Source: Rhodospirillales bacterium (GTDB lineage Bacteria > Pseudomonadota > Alphaproteobacteria > ATCC43930 > CGMCC-115725). Taken from it: a stretch of DNA of 64,000 nucleotides. Position 1 is the stretch's first letter, and each line of letters opens with the position of its first letter. The stretch lies in assembly GCA_027315365.1 (NCBI GenBank), contig DAHUYF010000100.1, positions 1 to 64,000 on the forward strand. The letters run 5' to 3'. The notes beneath the pieces were generated by a model, which made no database searches, had not been told where the DNA came from, and saw only the letters and a list, made by a program, of their open reading frames with translations. A program made the translations under genes and the position numbers. Positions 37,914 through 47,033 of the stretch are shown one piece after another.

Positions 37914-38951
37914 TCAGCCGCGCGCCTCGCGCCAGAGGCCGAGCTTCTCCTGTACGGTCCGGTCGGAGAAGCTGAAGAGCACGGACTCCGCGACCGCGCG
38001 ATGGCGATGCGTCGCCCAGCTCGGCACCACGAAGACGTCGCGCGGACCCCAGGCAAAGGTCCGATCGCCGATGCGCGTCTCGCCCTGGCCCTCGATGCAG
38101 ACGAAGACTGTGCCGTCGGTCGAGCGATAGGGCGCGCCGGCGAAGCCTCGGGGCAGCAGCTGCATGAAGGTCGACATGGTTGGCATCGCGTAGTCGCCGG
38201 TGGCCGGGTTGACATAGCGCAGCTTGAGGCCGTGGCAGGGATCCCATTCCTGCTGCCGCTCCATCTGCGCCAGCGCTTCGCGGGTACGCGCATAGGGGTA
38301 GTTGAAGACCGGCGAGGTCGGGCTCGTCGGCCGCCAGTCGACCGGCAGCAGGCCGGAGCCGTAGCGCGCGAGCGAATCGCCGGCCGGTCTGGTCACCAGC
38401 TGCGTCTCGGTATTGCCGGGCTCGACGAAGCCGGCATCGAGGAACCCCACCAGCGGAATGTCGAGTCCATCGAGCCAGACCATGGGCTCCTCGCTGTCAT
38501 TGCCGTGGTCGTGCCAGGTCCAGGATGGGGTGATGACGAAATCGCCGGGGCTCATATAGGTGCGCTCGCCATCGACCGCGGTATAGGCGCCCTTGCCTTC
38601 GAGCACGAAGCGCAGCGCCGACTGCGAATGGCGGTGCGCCGGCGCCACCTCGCCCGGCAGGATCAGCTGCAGTCCCGCGTAAAGCGTGTGCGTCACCGAT
38701 GCCTTCCCGGCGAGCGCGGGGTTCTCGAGGATGAGCACGCGGCGCTCCGCCTCCTTGGCGGTGATGAGATCGCCCGAGCGCATGAGATAGGGCCGGACCT
38801 CGTCGTAGTGCCAGATCGCGGGCACGCACGGCGTCGCCGGTTCGCGCGTCATCAACGCTCGCAGTACCTCCCAGAGCGGCGCCATATGCTTGGGCGCGAG
38901 CTCGTCATAGAAAGCGGCGCGCTCGGCGGTGCGAACTGGGGCGGTATCCAT
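37914..38951 (-). CDS. Gentisate 1,2-dioxygenase
   Basis: The 345-residue bicupin protein has PAHRHSQSALRFVLEGKG (metal-binding histidines), a DFVITPSWTWHDHGND second motif in the first cupin, and a second cupin ending in DVFVVPSWATHRHRA. This is the pattern of gentisate 1,2-dioxygenase, which opens gentisate to maleylpyruvate. With the adjacent FAH-family hydrolase it forms a short gentisate-cleavage unit; no maleylpyruvate isomerase gene is seen nearby. Confidence 0.92.
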   Translation of the reverse strand: MDTAPVRTAERAAFYDELAPKHMAPLWEVLRALMTREPATPCVPAIWHYDEVRPYLMRSGDLITAKEAERRVLILENPALAGKASVTHTLYAGLQLILPGEVAPAHRHSQSALRFVLEGKGAYTAVDGERTYMSPGDFVITPSWTWHDHGNDSEEPMVWLDGLDIPLVGFLDAGFVEPGNTETQLVTRPAGDSLARYGSGLLPVDWRPTSPTSPVFNYPYARTREALAQMERQQEWDPCHGLKLRYVNPATGDYAMPTMSTFMQLLPRGFAGAPYRSTDGTVFVCIEGQGETRIGDRTFAWGPRDVFVVPSWATHRHRAVAESVLFSFSDRTVQEKLGLWREARG

Positions 38952-39325
38952 CGCTTATCTCCTGCGGGCTCGGGTCGGTCCCGGGGCGCGACATTACCGC
39001 TCAACTCCGTCGCCGGCTCAAGCGGGAAAGCGACCGGCGCCGCCGCGCCCAGGCTAGAGAATGCGGCGGCGCAACCGGTGCAAGCAGCCGCTAGCGGCGC
39101 TAAGTCCCTGAAAATGAAGGCGCCCGGTCAGGGGGGTTGACCGGGCGCCAGAAGCGCCGTTGCGGGAGTCCGATCTCGCTGGGGGCTGGATCGGACAGTC
39201 GGAGGGAGGGTCCACCGACCGCTTCAGCAGACACGTGGGGCGTTAACGTTGGCTCGAAAATTGCGCAAAATGCATGGCCGGCAGGAGATTTTCGCATGGC
39301 TATACGCCTGCTGCCGGGTCCGGCG
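38952..39325. other. Intergenic region with a strong hairpin
   Basis: Between the gentisate dioxygenase start and the MFS transporter stop lie 374 bases. They hold the probable dioxygenase promoter, a 12-base perfect hairpin at 39119-39149 and a minus-strand frame of 65 codons (39100-39297) that contains the hairpin and looks spurious. Nothing else is recognised. Confidence 0.4.
39119..39149 (-). terminator. Hairpin terminator candidate downstream of the MFS gene
   Basis: Arms 39119-39130 and 39138-39149 form a perfect 12-base GC-rich stem with a seven-base loop. Read on the minus strand it is followed by TTCATTTT, a weak U-tract. It lies about 180 bases after the MFS stop and before the gentisate dioxygenase, so it may end the MFS transcript. 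Confidence 0.5.
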
Positions 39326-40615
39326 TCATCCGTTCGCCAGCGACGCCTGCTCGTGTGGCTGGCCTTGATCGGAGGACAGCGCAATGCGAAGCGCATAAGA
39401 CAAGGCGAGATTGCCCAGCGCCAGGACGACGAGCATTGCCAGCGTCGCGGTCACCCCGCAACGCGACAGCACCAGCGCGCCGACCGCCGGCCCGATTGCC
39501 TGCGCAAGCAGCGTCGGCAGGCCCAGCCGCCCGACCAACGTGGCGTAGCCCTCGGCGCCGAAAAGCACGAGCGGCAAGGTTCCTTTCACGATGGTGCGCA
39601 CGCCATTGCCGAGCCCGTAGACGACGAGTGCGACGGCGATGATCGCCGGATTGCCGGCCAGAAGCAGCGCAAGGCCGAGGAACACCAGCGTGCTCGCCAC
39701 GATGCCCTCCCAGACGGGGTGCACGTGGCGCCCGGCGGCGATCTCGATCAACCGTCCGCCAACCTGGCAGGCGCCCATCAGGCTGCCCAGCGCCACTGCC
39801 GCGGCGAGCGTGAGATGCAGGCCTTCCAGCAGGCTCACCAGATGGACCGCAAGCACGGAGCCGATGCCGATCTGCACGGTGAGATTGGCGCCGACCAGCC
39901 AGATCAGCATGCCACGTCGCCGGCGCGCCGCCGGTTCCGGTTTCGCCGGCCGCGTCGCGCCTGAGGGCGCCGCGGCGTCGGCCGCTTGCGGCAGCCCCGC
40001 CGGCAGCAGCAACAGCAGTAGCGGCACGCTCACCGCCAGGTGCAGCCCGGCGTAGAAGAAACAGGCGCCGCGCCAGCCGATCGACGCCACCAGCGCCGCG
40101 CTCAGCGGCCATGTCACCGTCATCACCAGGCCGCCGACCAGCGTCAGGCCGCCGATCATCGGTCGTGCCCGCAGCCCATAAAGCTTGCCGAGCGCGGCGA
40201 AGGCGGCATCGTATAAGCTTGCCCCCATGCCGAGGCCGAGCCCCGCCCAAGCGAGGAAATAGGCGAACTGATCTCGCGCGAGGCCGAGCGCGGTCAGTCC
40301 TAGCGCCAGCATCATCGCGCCGGCAGCGAGGACCGGCCGGCCGCCGTGACGCTCGATCGCTCTGCCGACCAGGGGCGAAACCAGCCCGGCGACCACTAGG
40401 CCGAGAGAAAGCCCGGCGACCACCGAGGTGAGCGACCAGCCGGTATCGGCGGCGATCGGCCGGGCGAGGATGGTGACGAGATAGTAGGTCGAGCCCCAGG
40501 CGAGCCACTGGGTGACGCCAAGCACCGCGATGATGCCGCCGCGTCCGCCCCGCCGCGGATGCCAGCCGATGCGCCGTAGCCGTCCGATCAAACCCGGGAA
40601 ACCCTCCGACATCAA
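39326..40615 (-). CDS. MFS transporter
   Basis: The 429-residue protein has about twelve membrane helices. Features include AVLGVTQWLAWGSTYYLVTILARPIA near the start, a GRAIERHGGRPVLAAGA loop resembling the conserved MFS loop between helices 2 and 3, and a central charged loop near 190-220 dividing two halves. The substrate is unknown; transport of an organic acid for the neighbouring gentisate genes is conceivable. It starts two ATG codons in tandem; the first was kept. Confidence 0.88.
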   Translation of the reverse strand: MMSEGFPGLIGRLRRIGWHPRRGGRGGIIAVLGVTQWLAWGSTYYLVTILARPIAADTGWSLTSVVAGLSLGLVVAGLVSPLVGRAIERHGGRPVLAAGAMMLALGLTALGLARDQFAYFLAWAGLGLGMGASLYDAAFAALGKLYGLRARPMIGGLTLVGGLVMTVTWPLSAALVASIGWRGACFFYAGLHLAVSVPLLLLLLPAGLPQAADAAAPSGATRPAKPEPAARRRRGMLIWLVGANLTVQIGIGSVLAVHLVSLLEGLHLTLAAAVALGSLMGACQVGGRLIEIAAGRHVHPVWEGIVASTLVFLGLALLLAGNPAIIAVALVVYGLGNGVRTIVKGTLPLVLFGAEGYATLVGRLGLPTLLAQAIGPAVGALVLSRCGVTATLAMLVVLALGNLALSYALRIALSSDQGQPHEQASLANG

Positions 40616-40815
40616 CGATCCCGATCCATCTTTGCATGGTGGACAGATGCGTTGGATGCAAGTTTAGCAAGAATTTATGCTGGCCACACACGAGACTGTT
40701 GCTGTTCCCGGATGTCGCTCGCTCCGGCGCGGCGCTGTCCGCTCGCCCCCGGCATCTCTATGATCAAATGTGGTTGAACACTATTCCGGTGTTCACTGCA
40801 ATAGAGGAGATGCAC

Positions 40816-41646
40816 ATGTTCGAGAAAAGCACGGTCGAGCCGAGCATCCTCGCGCAGATGAGCCTCAATCACGGCCCGCGCGACCTTATCGCCCGCTACA
40901 TTGGCCATGCAGACCAGGCCGCCCGCGATCTGGGCGTGCGGCTCAGGCTGTCATGGGATTTCGACCGCCTGATCGCGCTCAATCGACAGCATCGCGACAG
41001 CTGGCCGATGCTGTCGCCGATTTTCAATCCCCGGTACAATTCCCTGCGGCGGGACAATGCTTTCCTCGTCGAAGGCGTCGACGAGTTCGGCGCGACCGTC
41101 ATGACCAGCGCCGGCCGGCTCTATGATCACGGCGACCGCAGCATCGCCGACGATTTGCGGTCGCTACGGGTGTTCTACGACCAGCCGGGGAAATACGTCG
41201 CTGCCGGCGAGAGCGTCGAGGTTTCCGCACCGACCGCCGAGCATCTCTGCGGGCGTATCATGTTTTCGGGAGCGGTATGGGTCAGGCCCGACTACCGCCG
41301 CCACGGACTCACCAAGATCATTCCGCGCCTCACCCGCAGCTATGCGCTCGCGCAGTGGAACACGCCGGTATTCTGGGCCTATATCGATCACGACCTCGAG
41401 GAGATCGGGGTCGCGCGCGCCTACGGCTCCTGGCACGTCGAGGACCGCATCGCCACGCACATGCCGACCTGGCGCGGCGATCACGACGTCCTCTTCATGT
41501 CCATGGGTCAGGCGACGCTGATCAGGGATATCGCCGGCTCGCTCGATGCCTATGACCTCAGGACCGGCGCCGCCCGTTGGATCGACAGCGCCATCGCGAA
41601 CCAGTCGATGGTGGCGGATCGCCACGGCATGACCAAACGGTCGTAG
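40816..41646 (+). CDS. Hypothetical protein, possibly GNAT-like
   Basis: The 276-residue protein has a start FEKSTVEPSILAQMS, a DFDRLIALNRQHRDSWPMLSPIFNPRY block and a central GAVWVRPDYRRHGLTKIIPRLTRSYAL segment that looks like an acetyl-CoA-binding R/Q-x-x-G-x-G/A loop of GNAT enzymes. No family is certain. The ATG at 40816 has a GAGGAG box six bases upstream; an ATG at 40810 overlaps this box. The 3' end overlaps the broken minus-strand gene. Confidence 0.7.
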   Translation: MFEKSTVEPSILAQMSLNHGPRDLIARYIGHADQAARDLGVRLRLSWDFDRLIALNRQHRDSWPMLSPIFNPRYNSLRRDNAFLVEGVDEFGATVMTSAGRLYDHGDRSIADDLRSLRVFYDQPGKYVAAGESVEVSAPTAEHLCGRIMFSGAVWVRPDYRRHGLTKIIPRLTRSYALAQWNTPVFWAYIDHDLEEIGVARAYGSWHVEDRIATHMPTWRGDHDVLFMSMGQATLIRDIAGSLDAYDLRTGAARWIDSAIANQSMVADRHGMTKRS

Positions 41647-42320
41647 CGTCCCGACAGTGGCGCCGCCGCTCCCACGCGGATCAGGGCGCGAATCGACTCC
41701 AAGCGGGGACGGCGGCGCCACAGCGTTTCGGCATAGGCCTCGGCCACCTAGGCGGAATAGTCGCGGTCGGGATGATGCTGGTAAAAATCCTCCTCGATCG
41801 TCAACAGTGTCTCGCACGGCCGTATCGTCATAATACCGGCGCCGAAATGTTGCGTGATGAGCCGCGCGCCGCCGGCGGGATTGCGCACCAGCACCATGCG
41901 GCGGGCGAGCCCGCTGAAGCGCACGGCGCGATGCACCTCTTCGGTCAGCTCGCCGCGGGCGTTGCGCCACAGCTCGAACAGCGGCCGGGCGCGCGCAAAA
42001 GCCGGCGTCGACAACAGCGTCAGCGAGCGGGGCACCGACAGCCGCCTGATCTGCTCCATCGGCGGACGCTCGCGCGGGGCGTCATCCTCGTTGAAGGAGC
42101 AGAAAAGAGATAAGGAAATGCAGAGCCTGCCGGCAACCAGCGCCAATTCCGGCGGGCTGATCCGATCTTCGCCGCATTCATATTCCTCGACTGCCTTGCC
42201 GTCGACCCCCAGTCAGTCGCCGATCTCGCCGCGGCTCAACCCGGCGAGCAGCCGCTCCCGCCAAAGACGCCGGCCCATAAGTCGCTCGGGCGTGTCGCGA
42301 TGCCGACCACCCCGCTTCAT
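41550..42320 (-). pseudogene. Degraded XRE HTH plus PAS-like domain gene
   Basis: One minus-strand frame from the ATG at 42320 to 41550 encodes a Cro/CI-type HTH (GRRLWRERLLAGLSRGEIGD, then LGVDGKAVEEYECGEDRISPPELALVAGRL) and a C-terminal domain clearly homologous to the intact gene at 42351-43244 (HFGAGIM, MPWRSA, ALSIQR). It is broken by a TGA at 42213-42215 inside the HTH and by a TAG at 41748-41750 where the relative has tryptophan (YGAWMAEAYAE against YSA-stop-VAEAYAE). No frameshift is needed to join the pieces, so this is a recent double nonsense decay. Confidence 0.8.
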
Positions 42321-42350
42321 CGCCCCTTCCTCGGCCTGCCCGCTCGCCGT

Positions 42351-43244
42351 TCAGGAAATCGGCGCCGGCGAAACGCCTTCGCTCGCCGCCGACACGACGA
42401 CGGGCACTTCGCGCTGGATCGACAGACACATCACGTAGACGTCGTTGCCGGCGCTACGCCACGGCATGAGCACCCGGTCGTAGCGCGTGCGCAGTGTCGT
42501 TCCATCCGACCTGCGCACGAAGGCGCGCACCGATTCCAGCCTCAGGCGTTTCGCCCATGACGTTTCGGCATAGGCCTCGGCCATCCAGGCGCCGTAAGCG
42601 CGATCCGGCTGCTCGCTCAATTCGCGCCCCACCGTCAGCATTGATTCGCATGGGTGCATGATCATGATGCCGGCGCCGAAATGCTCGGTGATCAGCCGCG
42701 ACGACTGCGCCGGCTGACGGACGAGAATGGTGCGATTGAGCAACCCTGCATGGACGATCGCACGATGCACCTCGTCGCCGAACTCGCCACGCCGCTCCTT
42801 CCAGAGGTCGACGATCGGCCGCGTCACGGCAAACGGCGGGGTGGCGAGGTTGCGCAGGCCGCGCAGCACCGAATAGCGCGGCACCTTGATCTCGATCGGC
42901 GGCTCCGCGGCAAGCTGCTCGGCGCGCTCGATGAAGGCAAAGACGCTGGTGAAAAGCTCGGCATGTGTCTCGTTGCCCGAGCGCGTCACCAGCATGATGC
43001 GCGGCGGCGCGAGATCGTTGAGCGTCTGCAGCGCGCCGGCGAGCGTGACCCGCGAAAAGCCGCCGCGACGCAATGTCACGCGCACGCCGTCCTCGATCGA
43101 GCGGATATGGACGGCGCCGCGCTCGCGCACGGCAAAGGTGGCGAGATCGACGCGTGCATCGACATGCCCGAGTCGCCGCGCCAGCGCGATGGAATTCGCC
43201 GGCCACGCCTTGCCTCCCTCGTCGACGAGAATGCTGGCGACCAT
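42351..43244 (-). CDS. Hypothetical PAS-like sensory domain protein
   Basis: The 297-residue protein is not a named family. The N-terminal half is beta-rich (LVDEGGKAWPANSIALARRLG, SFRTVTLAG-type strands); the C-terminal half has LITEHFGAGIMIMHPCESMLTV, SWAKRLRLESVRAFVRR and VLMPWRSAGNDVYVMCLSIQRE, which resembles the PAS-like domain of alphaproteobacterial PAS_5 proteins. The broken neighbour at 41550-42320 shares this half. It lies between that pseudogene and an HTH gene, all on the minus strand. Confidence 0.65.
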   Translation of the reverse strand: MVASILVDEGGKAWPANSIALARRLGHVDARVDLATFAVRERGAVHIRSIEDGVRVTLRRGGFSRVTLAGALQTLNDLAPPRIMLVTRSGNETHAELFTSVFAFIERAEQLAAEPPIEIKVPRYSVLRGLRNLATPPFAVTRPIVDLWKERRGEFGDEVHRAIVHAGLLNRTILVRQPAQSSRLITEHFGAGIMIMHPCESMLTVGRELSEQPDRAYGAWMAEAYAETSWAKRLRLESVRAFVRRSDGTTLRTRYDRVLMPWRSAGNDVYVMCLSIQREVPVVVSAASEGVSPAPIS

Positions 43245-43339
43245 CGACCCTCACGCTCCTGCGCCCGGCGCGCCGACACCGCCGCCGAACATCGGCAGCG
43301 GACGCTCCGGGCTCGCCCGCGCCACGGAACCGGCGAGGT

Positions 43340-43771
43340 TCAGCGCGAGCCGACCTCGCTCTCGTCCAGCGGCCGCGCCATGGCCTGCAACAGCCGCTTG
43401 ACCTGAGTACGCAGCACGTCGGAAGCGAGCCCGCGCCAGGCGCGGATCACCTCGATCTCGTCGGCGGTGAAATCCAGCGAAGAAGCCGGCGTGCCGGGCG
43501 GCATCCGGTCCTTGGCGAAAAAGGCCAGGTCGACGCCGAGAAAAGCCGCCGCCTTGACCATGCGCCCGGCACTCATCCGGTTCTCGCCGCTTTCGTACTT
43601 TTGCACCGCCTGGAAGCTGACGCCCAACGCCGCGCCCAGCTCCTGCTGACTTACTCGCGCCAGTTGCCGGGCGACGCGCAAGCGCTCGCCGGCATAGATG
43701 TCCTGCTCGCCCCGCCGACGTTTGGGCGGTATCGGCGGCGTCGCCAAAGCGCGATTCTCAGCCATTTCCAT
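43340..43771 (-). CDS. XRE family transcriptional regulator
   Basis: The protein of about 143 residues has a complete Cro/CI HTH: AGERLRVARQLARVSQQELGAALGVSFQAVQKYESGENRMSAGRMVKAA, followed by a VDLAFF segment and a C-terminal helical tail (DEIEVIRAWRGLASDVLRTQVKRLLQAM). Such short regulators are common in Alphaproteobacteria. The ATG at 43771 is preferred; a GTG at 43780 and a longer frame upstream are possible. It may control the PAS-like genes next to it. Confidence 0.82.
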   Translation of the reverse strand: MEMAENRALATPPIPPKRRRGEQDIYAGERLRVARQLARVSQQELGAALGVSFQAVQKYESGENRMSAGRMVKAAAFLGVDLAFFAKDRMPPGTPASSLDFTADEIEVIRAWRGLASDVLRTQVKRLLQAMARPLDESEVGSR

Positions 43772-43854
43772 GGGATTCACCGAAATTCCGTCGATTGCAC
43801 CGATCACATTACCTTCCCGAAAGCCTGCAAAGGGTACATGAATTCGCTGCCGCA

Positions 43855-44808
43855 TCAAGCGCCCGGCCGCGACGCCGCCTGCTCCGCATCGGCGATCCCA
43901 TCGAGCACCAGCTGCCGGCAACGTTCCGGCTGCTCCGGAATCATCATGTGGCTGGCGCCGTCGAGCTGAGTGAGACGCGCGCCGGAAATGCACGCCGCCA
44001 TCTCCGGCAGCACGGCGCTGACCCAGCCGCGCTCGGGCAGATCGGGATCGCCGCCGACGAAATGCAGCGGCGCCTGGATCGTGGGGAGACGCTGCCAGGT
44101 ATCGGCGATGCGGTGATTGCGAAAGATCATGGACTCGACCGCCGGCGGACAGGCCAGCGTGTAGCCGCCTTGCGGCAGCGGGCGCAGCGTGGCGTGGCAA
44201 TGCGCGGCGAGCAGATCCGGCCGAAAGCGTTGAAATGCGCCGCGTGCGCCCAGCAACGCGGCGAACGCTTCCGGGCTCGGCCAATCGGCGCGGCGACGCG
44301 CGCTGCGCTCGACGAGCGGTGTCTGCTTGGCCGCGGCCTCGGCGAAATGCGGCGAGCGCGGATCCGGGAAAACTGGCGGCTCGAACAGCAGCGCCGCCGC
44401 CCAAGGCAGAGCTCCGCCGCGGGCGGCCAGCCGCAGCGCCGAGGCGGCACCCAGAGAATGGCCGGCGAGATAGAGCCGCCGGCCGCCGAGCCGCGCCGCC
44501 ACCGCCGCGGCAACGGCGGCCAACTCGTCGGCAAAGCGATCGACGTGGAACACCTGCTCGAGCGGGCCATCGGGCCACGAGGCGCCGCCATGGCCGCGCG
44601 CATCATAGGCGAAGACCTCGACATCGGCGGCAAGCGCGCGCAGCCAGGGACCGTAGGAGCCCGCGGCGAGGCCGTTGGCATGGCCCACCAGCACCGCCGG
44701 CGCGTCCGTCGGCCCGCCAATCGCGTAGACCGGAAGCACGGCTCCGTCCGCGACGGAGACGGCGAAGTTCGCGACCTCGGGGAGGGAAAGAAAGCGGCGA
44801 CCGGCCAT
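43855..44808 (-). CDS. Alpha/beta fold hydrolase
   Basis: The protein of about 317 residues has the nucleophile elbow GHSLGAA, an early oxyanion-type VLVGHANGLAAGSYGPWLRAL, a DARGHGGA motif, the acid region FVGGDPDLPERGW and a catalytic histidine in LDGASHMMIPEQPERC. It is probably an esterase or C-C hydrolase of unknown substrate. It is divergent from a MarR gene, with 86 bases between the starts. The ATG at 44808 was chosen; a GTG at 44853 is possible. Confidence 0.85.
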   Translation of the reverse strand: MAGRRFLSLPEVANFAVSVADGAVLPVYAIGGPTDAPAVLVGHANGLAAGSYGPWLRALAADVEVFAYDARGHGGASWPDGPLEQVFHVDRFADELAAVAAAVAARLGGRRLYLAGHSLGAASALRLAARGGALPWAAALLFEPPVFPDPRSPHFAEAAAKQTPLVERSARRRADWPSPEAFAALLGARGAFQRFRPDLLAAHCHATLRPLPQGGYTLACPPAVESMIFRNHRIADTWQRLPTIQAPLHFVGGDPDLPERGWVSAVLPEMAACISGARLTQLDGASHMMIPEQPERCRQLVLDGIADAEQAASRPGA

Positions 44809-44894
44809 GCCGGTGGTCCCGTGCGATGGCGCTTGTGCTGACCGGCCGGTCACTGCATTCTCTCCGGCCCTTGCGGCGCAGCGGAAACGAGACG

Positions 44895-45359
44895 ATGGAC
44901 CAGGGTAAACCGCAAAAGCCCGGCAGCGGCGGCGTCGCGCTCGGCATGCTGGAAGGCCTGCTCGGCTATCACCTGCGCCGCGCGCAGGTCGCGGTGTTCC
45001 AGCATTTCACCGCCGCCATGGGCGAGGCGGACATCACCCCGGGCCAGTTCGGCGTGCTCTCGGTGATTGCCGGCAATGCCGGCCTCAGCCAGACCCGGCT
45101 CGGCAACGCGCTCGGCATCGATCGGTCCACCGTCGTGGCGGTGATCGACCGGCTCGAAGCGCGCGGCCTGGTGACCCGCGGGCCCGCGCCCAACGACCGC
45201 CGCTCGCACGCGCTGCGGCTGTCGCCGAGCGGCGTGCAGCTGCTGCGGCGGCTGGAAGATATGGTGCAGACGCATGAGCGCCATATCGGGCGCAAGCTCA
45301 GCGCCGAGGATCAACAGCTGCTGATCCGCCTGCTCGACCGCGTCGCCGGCGCCGAGTGA
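44895..45359 (+). CDS. MarR family transcriptional regulator
   Basis: The 154-residue protein has the MarR winged-helix pattern: ITPGQFGVLSVIAGNAGLSQTRLGNALGIDRSTVVAVIDRLEARGLVTRGPAPNDRRSHALRLSPSG. It probably represses the divergent alpha/beta hydrolase gene by binding the shared upstream region. The ATG at 44895 fits the family start; the frame is open upstream but antisense to the hydrolase. It converges with the PuuD-like gene. Confidence 0.9.
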   Translation: MDQGKPQKPGSGGVALGMLEGLLGYHLRRAQVAVFQHFTAAMGEADITPGQFGVLSVIAGNAGLSQTRLGNALGIDRSTVVAVIDRLEARGLVTRGPAPNDRRSHALRLSPSGVQLLRRLEDMVQTHERHIGRKLSAEDQQLLIRLLDRVAGAE

Positions 45360-45361
45360 GC

Positions 45362-46135
45362 TCATCGGCCGCGTCTGCGCGCAAAGGCGCGGCAGGCGGC
45401 GCCGAAGGCGGCGAAGAGCGCTCGGCCGAAGGGATCGTCGAGAACGCGGTACTCGGGATGCCACTGCACGCCGACGACGAACGCCGCCATACGATGACGC
45501 GCCGCTTCGATCTGGCCGTCAGGCGCTTCGGCCTCGATCGCCAGCGGCGGCGCCAGCCGATCGATGCCTTGTGCGTGCAGCGAGTTGACGACGAGTTCGG
45601 GCGCGCCGGCGATATGCTCCAGCAACCCGCCGGCCGCCAGGCGGACGCGGTGGGCGTCGCGCGCGTAGCGCCGTTCTGCGCTGCCTTCCGGCGCGCGGTG
45701 GTCCAGGCGCCCCGCCACCTCGTGCACGCGCTGATGCAGCGTGCCGCCGAGCGCGACGTTGAGTTCCTGGACGCCGCGACAGATCGCCAGCACCGGCAGG
45801 CCGCCATCGACGGCGGCGCGGATGAGCGGCAGCGTAAGCGCGTCGCGCGGCGGATCGTGCAGTGTGCCTTCGGCGCTGGGCGCGCCGCCGTAATGATGCG
45901 GTTCGACATTGCTGCGGCTGCCGGTGAGCAGGAGCCCGTCAATACGCCCGACGATGTCCTCGGGATCGAACCGCCGGGCCAGCGCCGGCACCAGCAGCGG
46001 AACCGCATCCGCTGCATCGCTTACCGCGGTGATGTACTTCTCGCCCACCCAATGGGTGGGATGCTCGCCCACCAGCCGCGTGCAACAAGGCAGTCCTACC
46101 AGCGGCGCCCGGTCGGTCGAACCGATCATTGGCAT
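45362..46135 (-). CDS. Gamma-glutamyl-gamma-aminobutyrate hydrolase family protein (PuuD-like)
   Basis: The 257-residue class I glutamine amidotransferase-like protein has the nucleophile motif LAICRGVQELNVALGG, a catalytic VVGVQWHPEY histidine and LLLTGSRSNVEPHHYG. PuuD cleaves gamma-glutamyl-GABA in putrescine degradation; without other puu genes here the substrate is uncertain. It converges with marR and is divergent from the sterol desaturase gene. Confidence 0.9.
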   Translation of the reverse strand: MPMIGSTDRAPLVGLPCCTRLVGEHPTHWVGEKYITAVSDAADAVPLLVPALARRFDPEDIVGRIDGLLLTGSRSNVEPHHYGGAPSAEGTLHDPPRDALTLPLIRAAVDGGLPVLAICRGVQELNVALGGTLHQRVHEVAGRLDHRAPEGSAERRYARDAHRVRLAAGGLLEHIAGAPELVVNSLHAQGIDRLAPPLAIEAEAPDGQIEAARHRMAAFVVGVQWHPEYRVLDDPFGRALFAAFGAACRAFARRRGR

Positions 46136-46164
46136 GACGGCACCTTGGCCCGATATTGAGGGGG

Positions 46165-46968
46165 ATGCAAGCCGGGATCGGTCAGCTTCTTGCCTGGAAG
46201 GGTGCCGCGGTCGCTCTGTGGTTCGTGGCGCTGTTCGCGCTCGAGCGCGTCCTGCCCGCGGCGCAGCCGCGCCTGGCCGAGCCGGGCTGGCGGCGGCTGC
46301 TGCGCAATGCCGCGCTCTGGGCCGGCAACGCCCTGCTGTCGCCGGCGGTGGTGCTGCCGGTCTCGGCGCTGGCCGCTGCCGCGGCGCCGCAGTGGCGGCC
46401 GTCCTGGTGGAGCGGCGCCGGAGGTCTGCTGCTGGACCTGCTGCTGCTCGACGGGCTGATCTATTGGTGGCACCGCGCCAACCACTTCGCGCCTTTCCTG
46501 TGGCGCTTCCATGCCGTGCACCACCTCGACCGCTTTCTCGACACCACCACGGCGGTGCGCTTCCATGCCGGCGAAGTGCTGCTCTCGGCGCTGGCGCGTG
46601 CCGGCGTGATCATGCTGCTGGCGCTGCCGTTGAGCTCGGTGCTGGCCTTCGAGACGCTGGTGTTGCTGGCGACGACGTTCCACCACTCGAACCTCCGCCT
46701 GCCGCCCCGGTTCGAGCGCGTTCTCTCGCTGGTCGTGGTGACGCCATCGATCCACTGGGTTCACCATCATCGCTGGCGCGCCGATACCGACTCGAACTAT
46801 GCGACCGTCTTCAGTCTGTGGGATCGGCTCTTCGCCAGCCGCTCGCCGCGCCCGCGCTTCAGCGACATGCCGATCGGCGTCGAGGGACGCGAGGAGGAGG
46901 CGCTGATGGGCCTGCTTAGGGCGCCATTCCAGCGCTTTCCTTACGCGGGACGATCGGCTAGCTCTTAG
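46165..46968 (+). CDS. Sterol desaturase / fatty acid hydroxylase family protein
   Basis: The 267-residue membrane protein has the eight-histidine diiron signature: WWHRANH, WRFHAVHHLD, TTFHHSNLRLP and IHWVHHHRWRADTDSNY. It hydroxylates or desaturates a lipid or hopanoid substrate that is not known here. The ATG at 46165 was chosen; a TTG at 46156 is an alternative. It begins about 30 bases from the divergent PuuD-like gene. Confidence 0.9.
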   Translation: MQAGIGQLLAWKGAAVALWFVALFALERVLPAAQPRLAEPGWRRLLRNAALWAGNALLSPAVVLPVSALAAAAAPQWRPSWWSGAGGLLLDLLLLDGLIYWWHRANHFAPFLWRFHAVHHLDRFLDTTTAVRFHAGEVLLSALARAGVIMLLALPLSSVLAFETLVLLATTFHHSNLRLPPRFERVLSLVVVTPSIHWVHHHRWRADTDSNYATVFSLWDRLFASRSPRPRFSDMPIGVEGREEEALMGLLRAPFQRFPYAGRSASS

Positions 46969-47033
46969 AGCCTGGTTCCCAAAAGGGCTCTTGGGCGGCC
47001 GGCAACAGAATCGGCCAAGGGGGAGAAAGCGTC

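Noticed and set aside
39100..39297. 65-codon minus-strand frame near the gentisate genes
   Set aside because: A strong 12-base hairpin lies inside it and no domain is visible.
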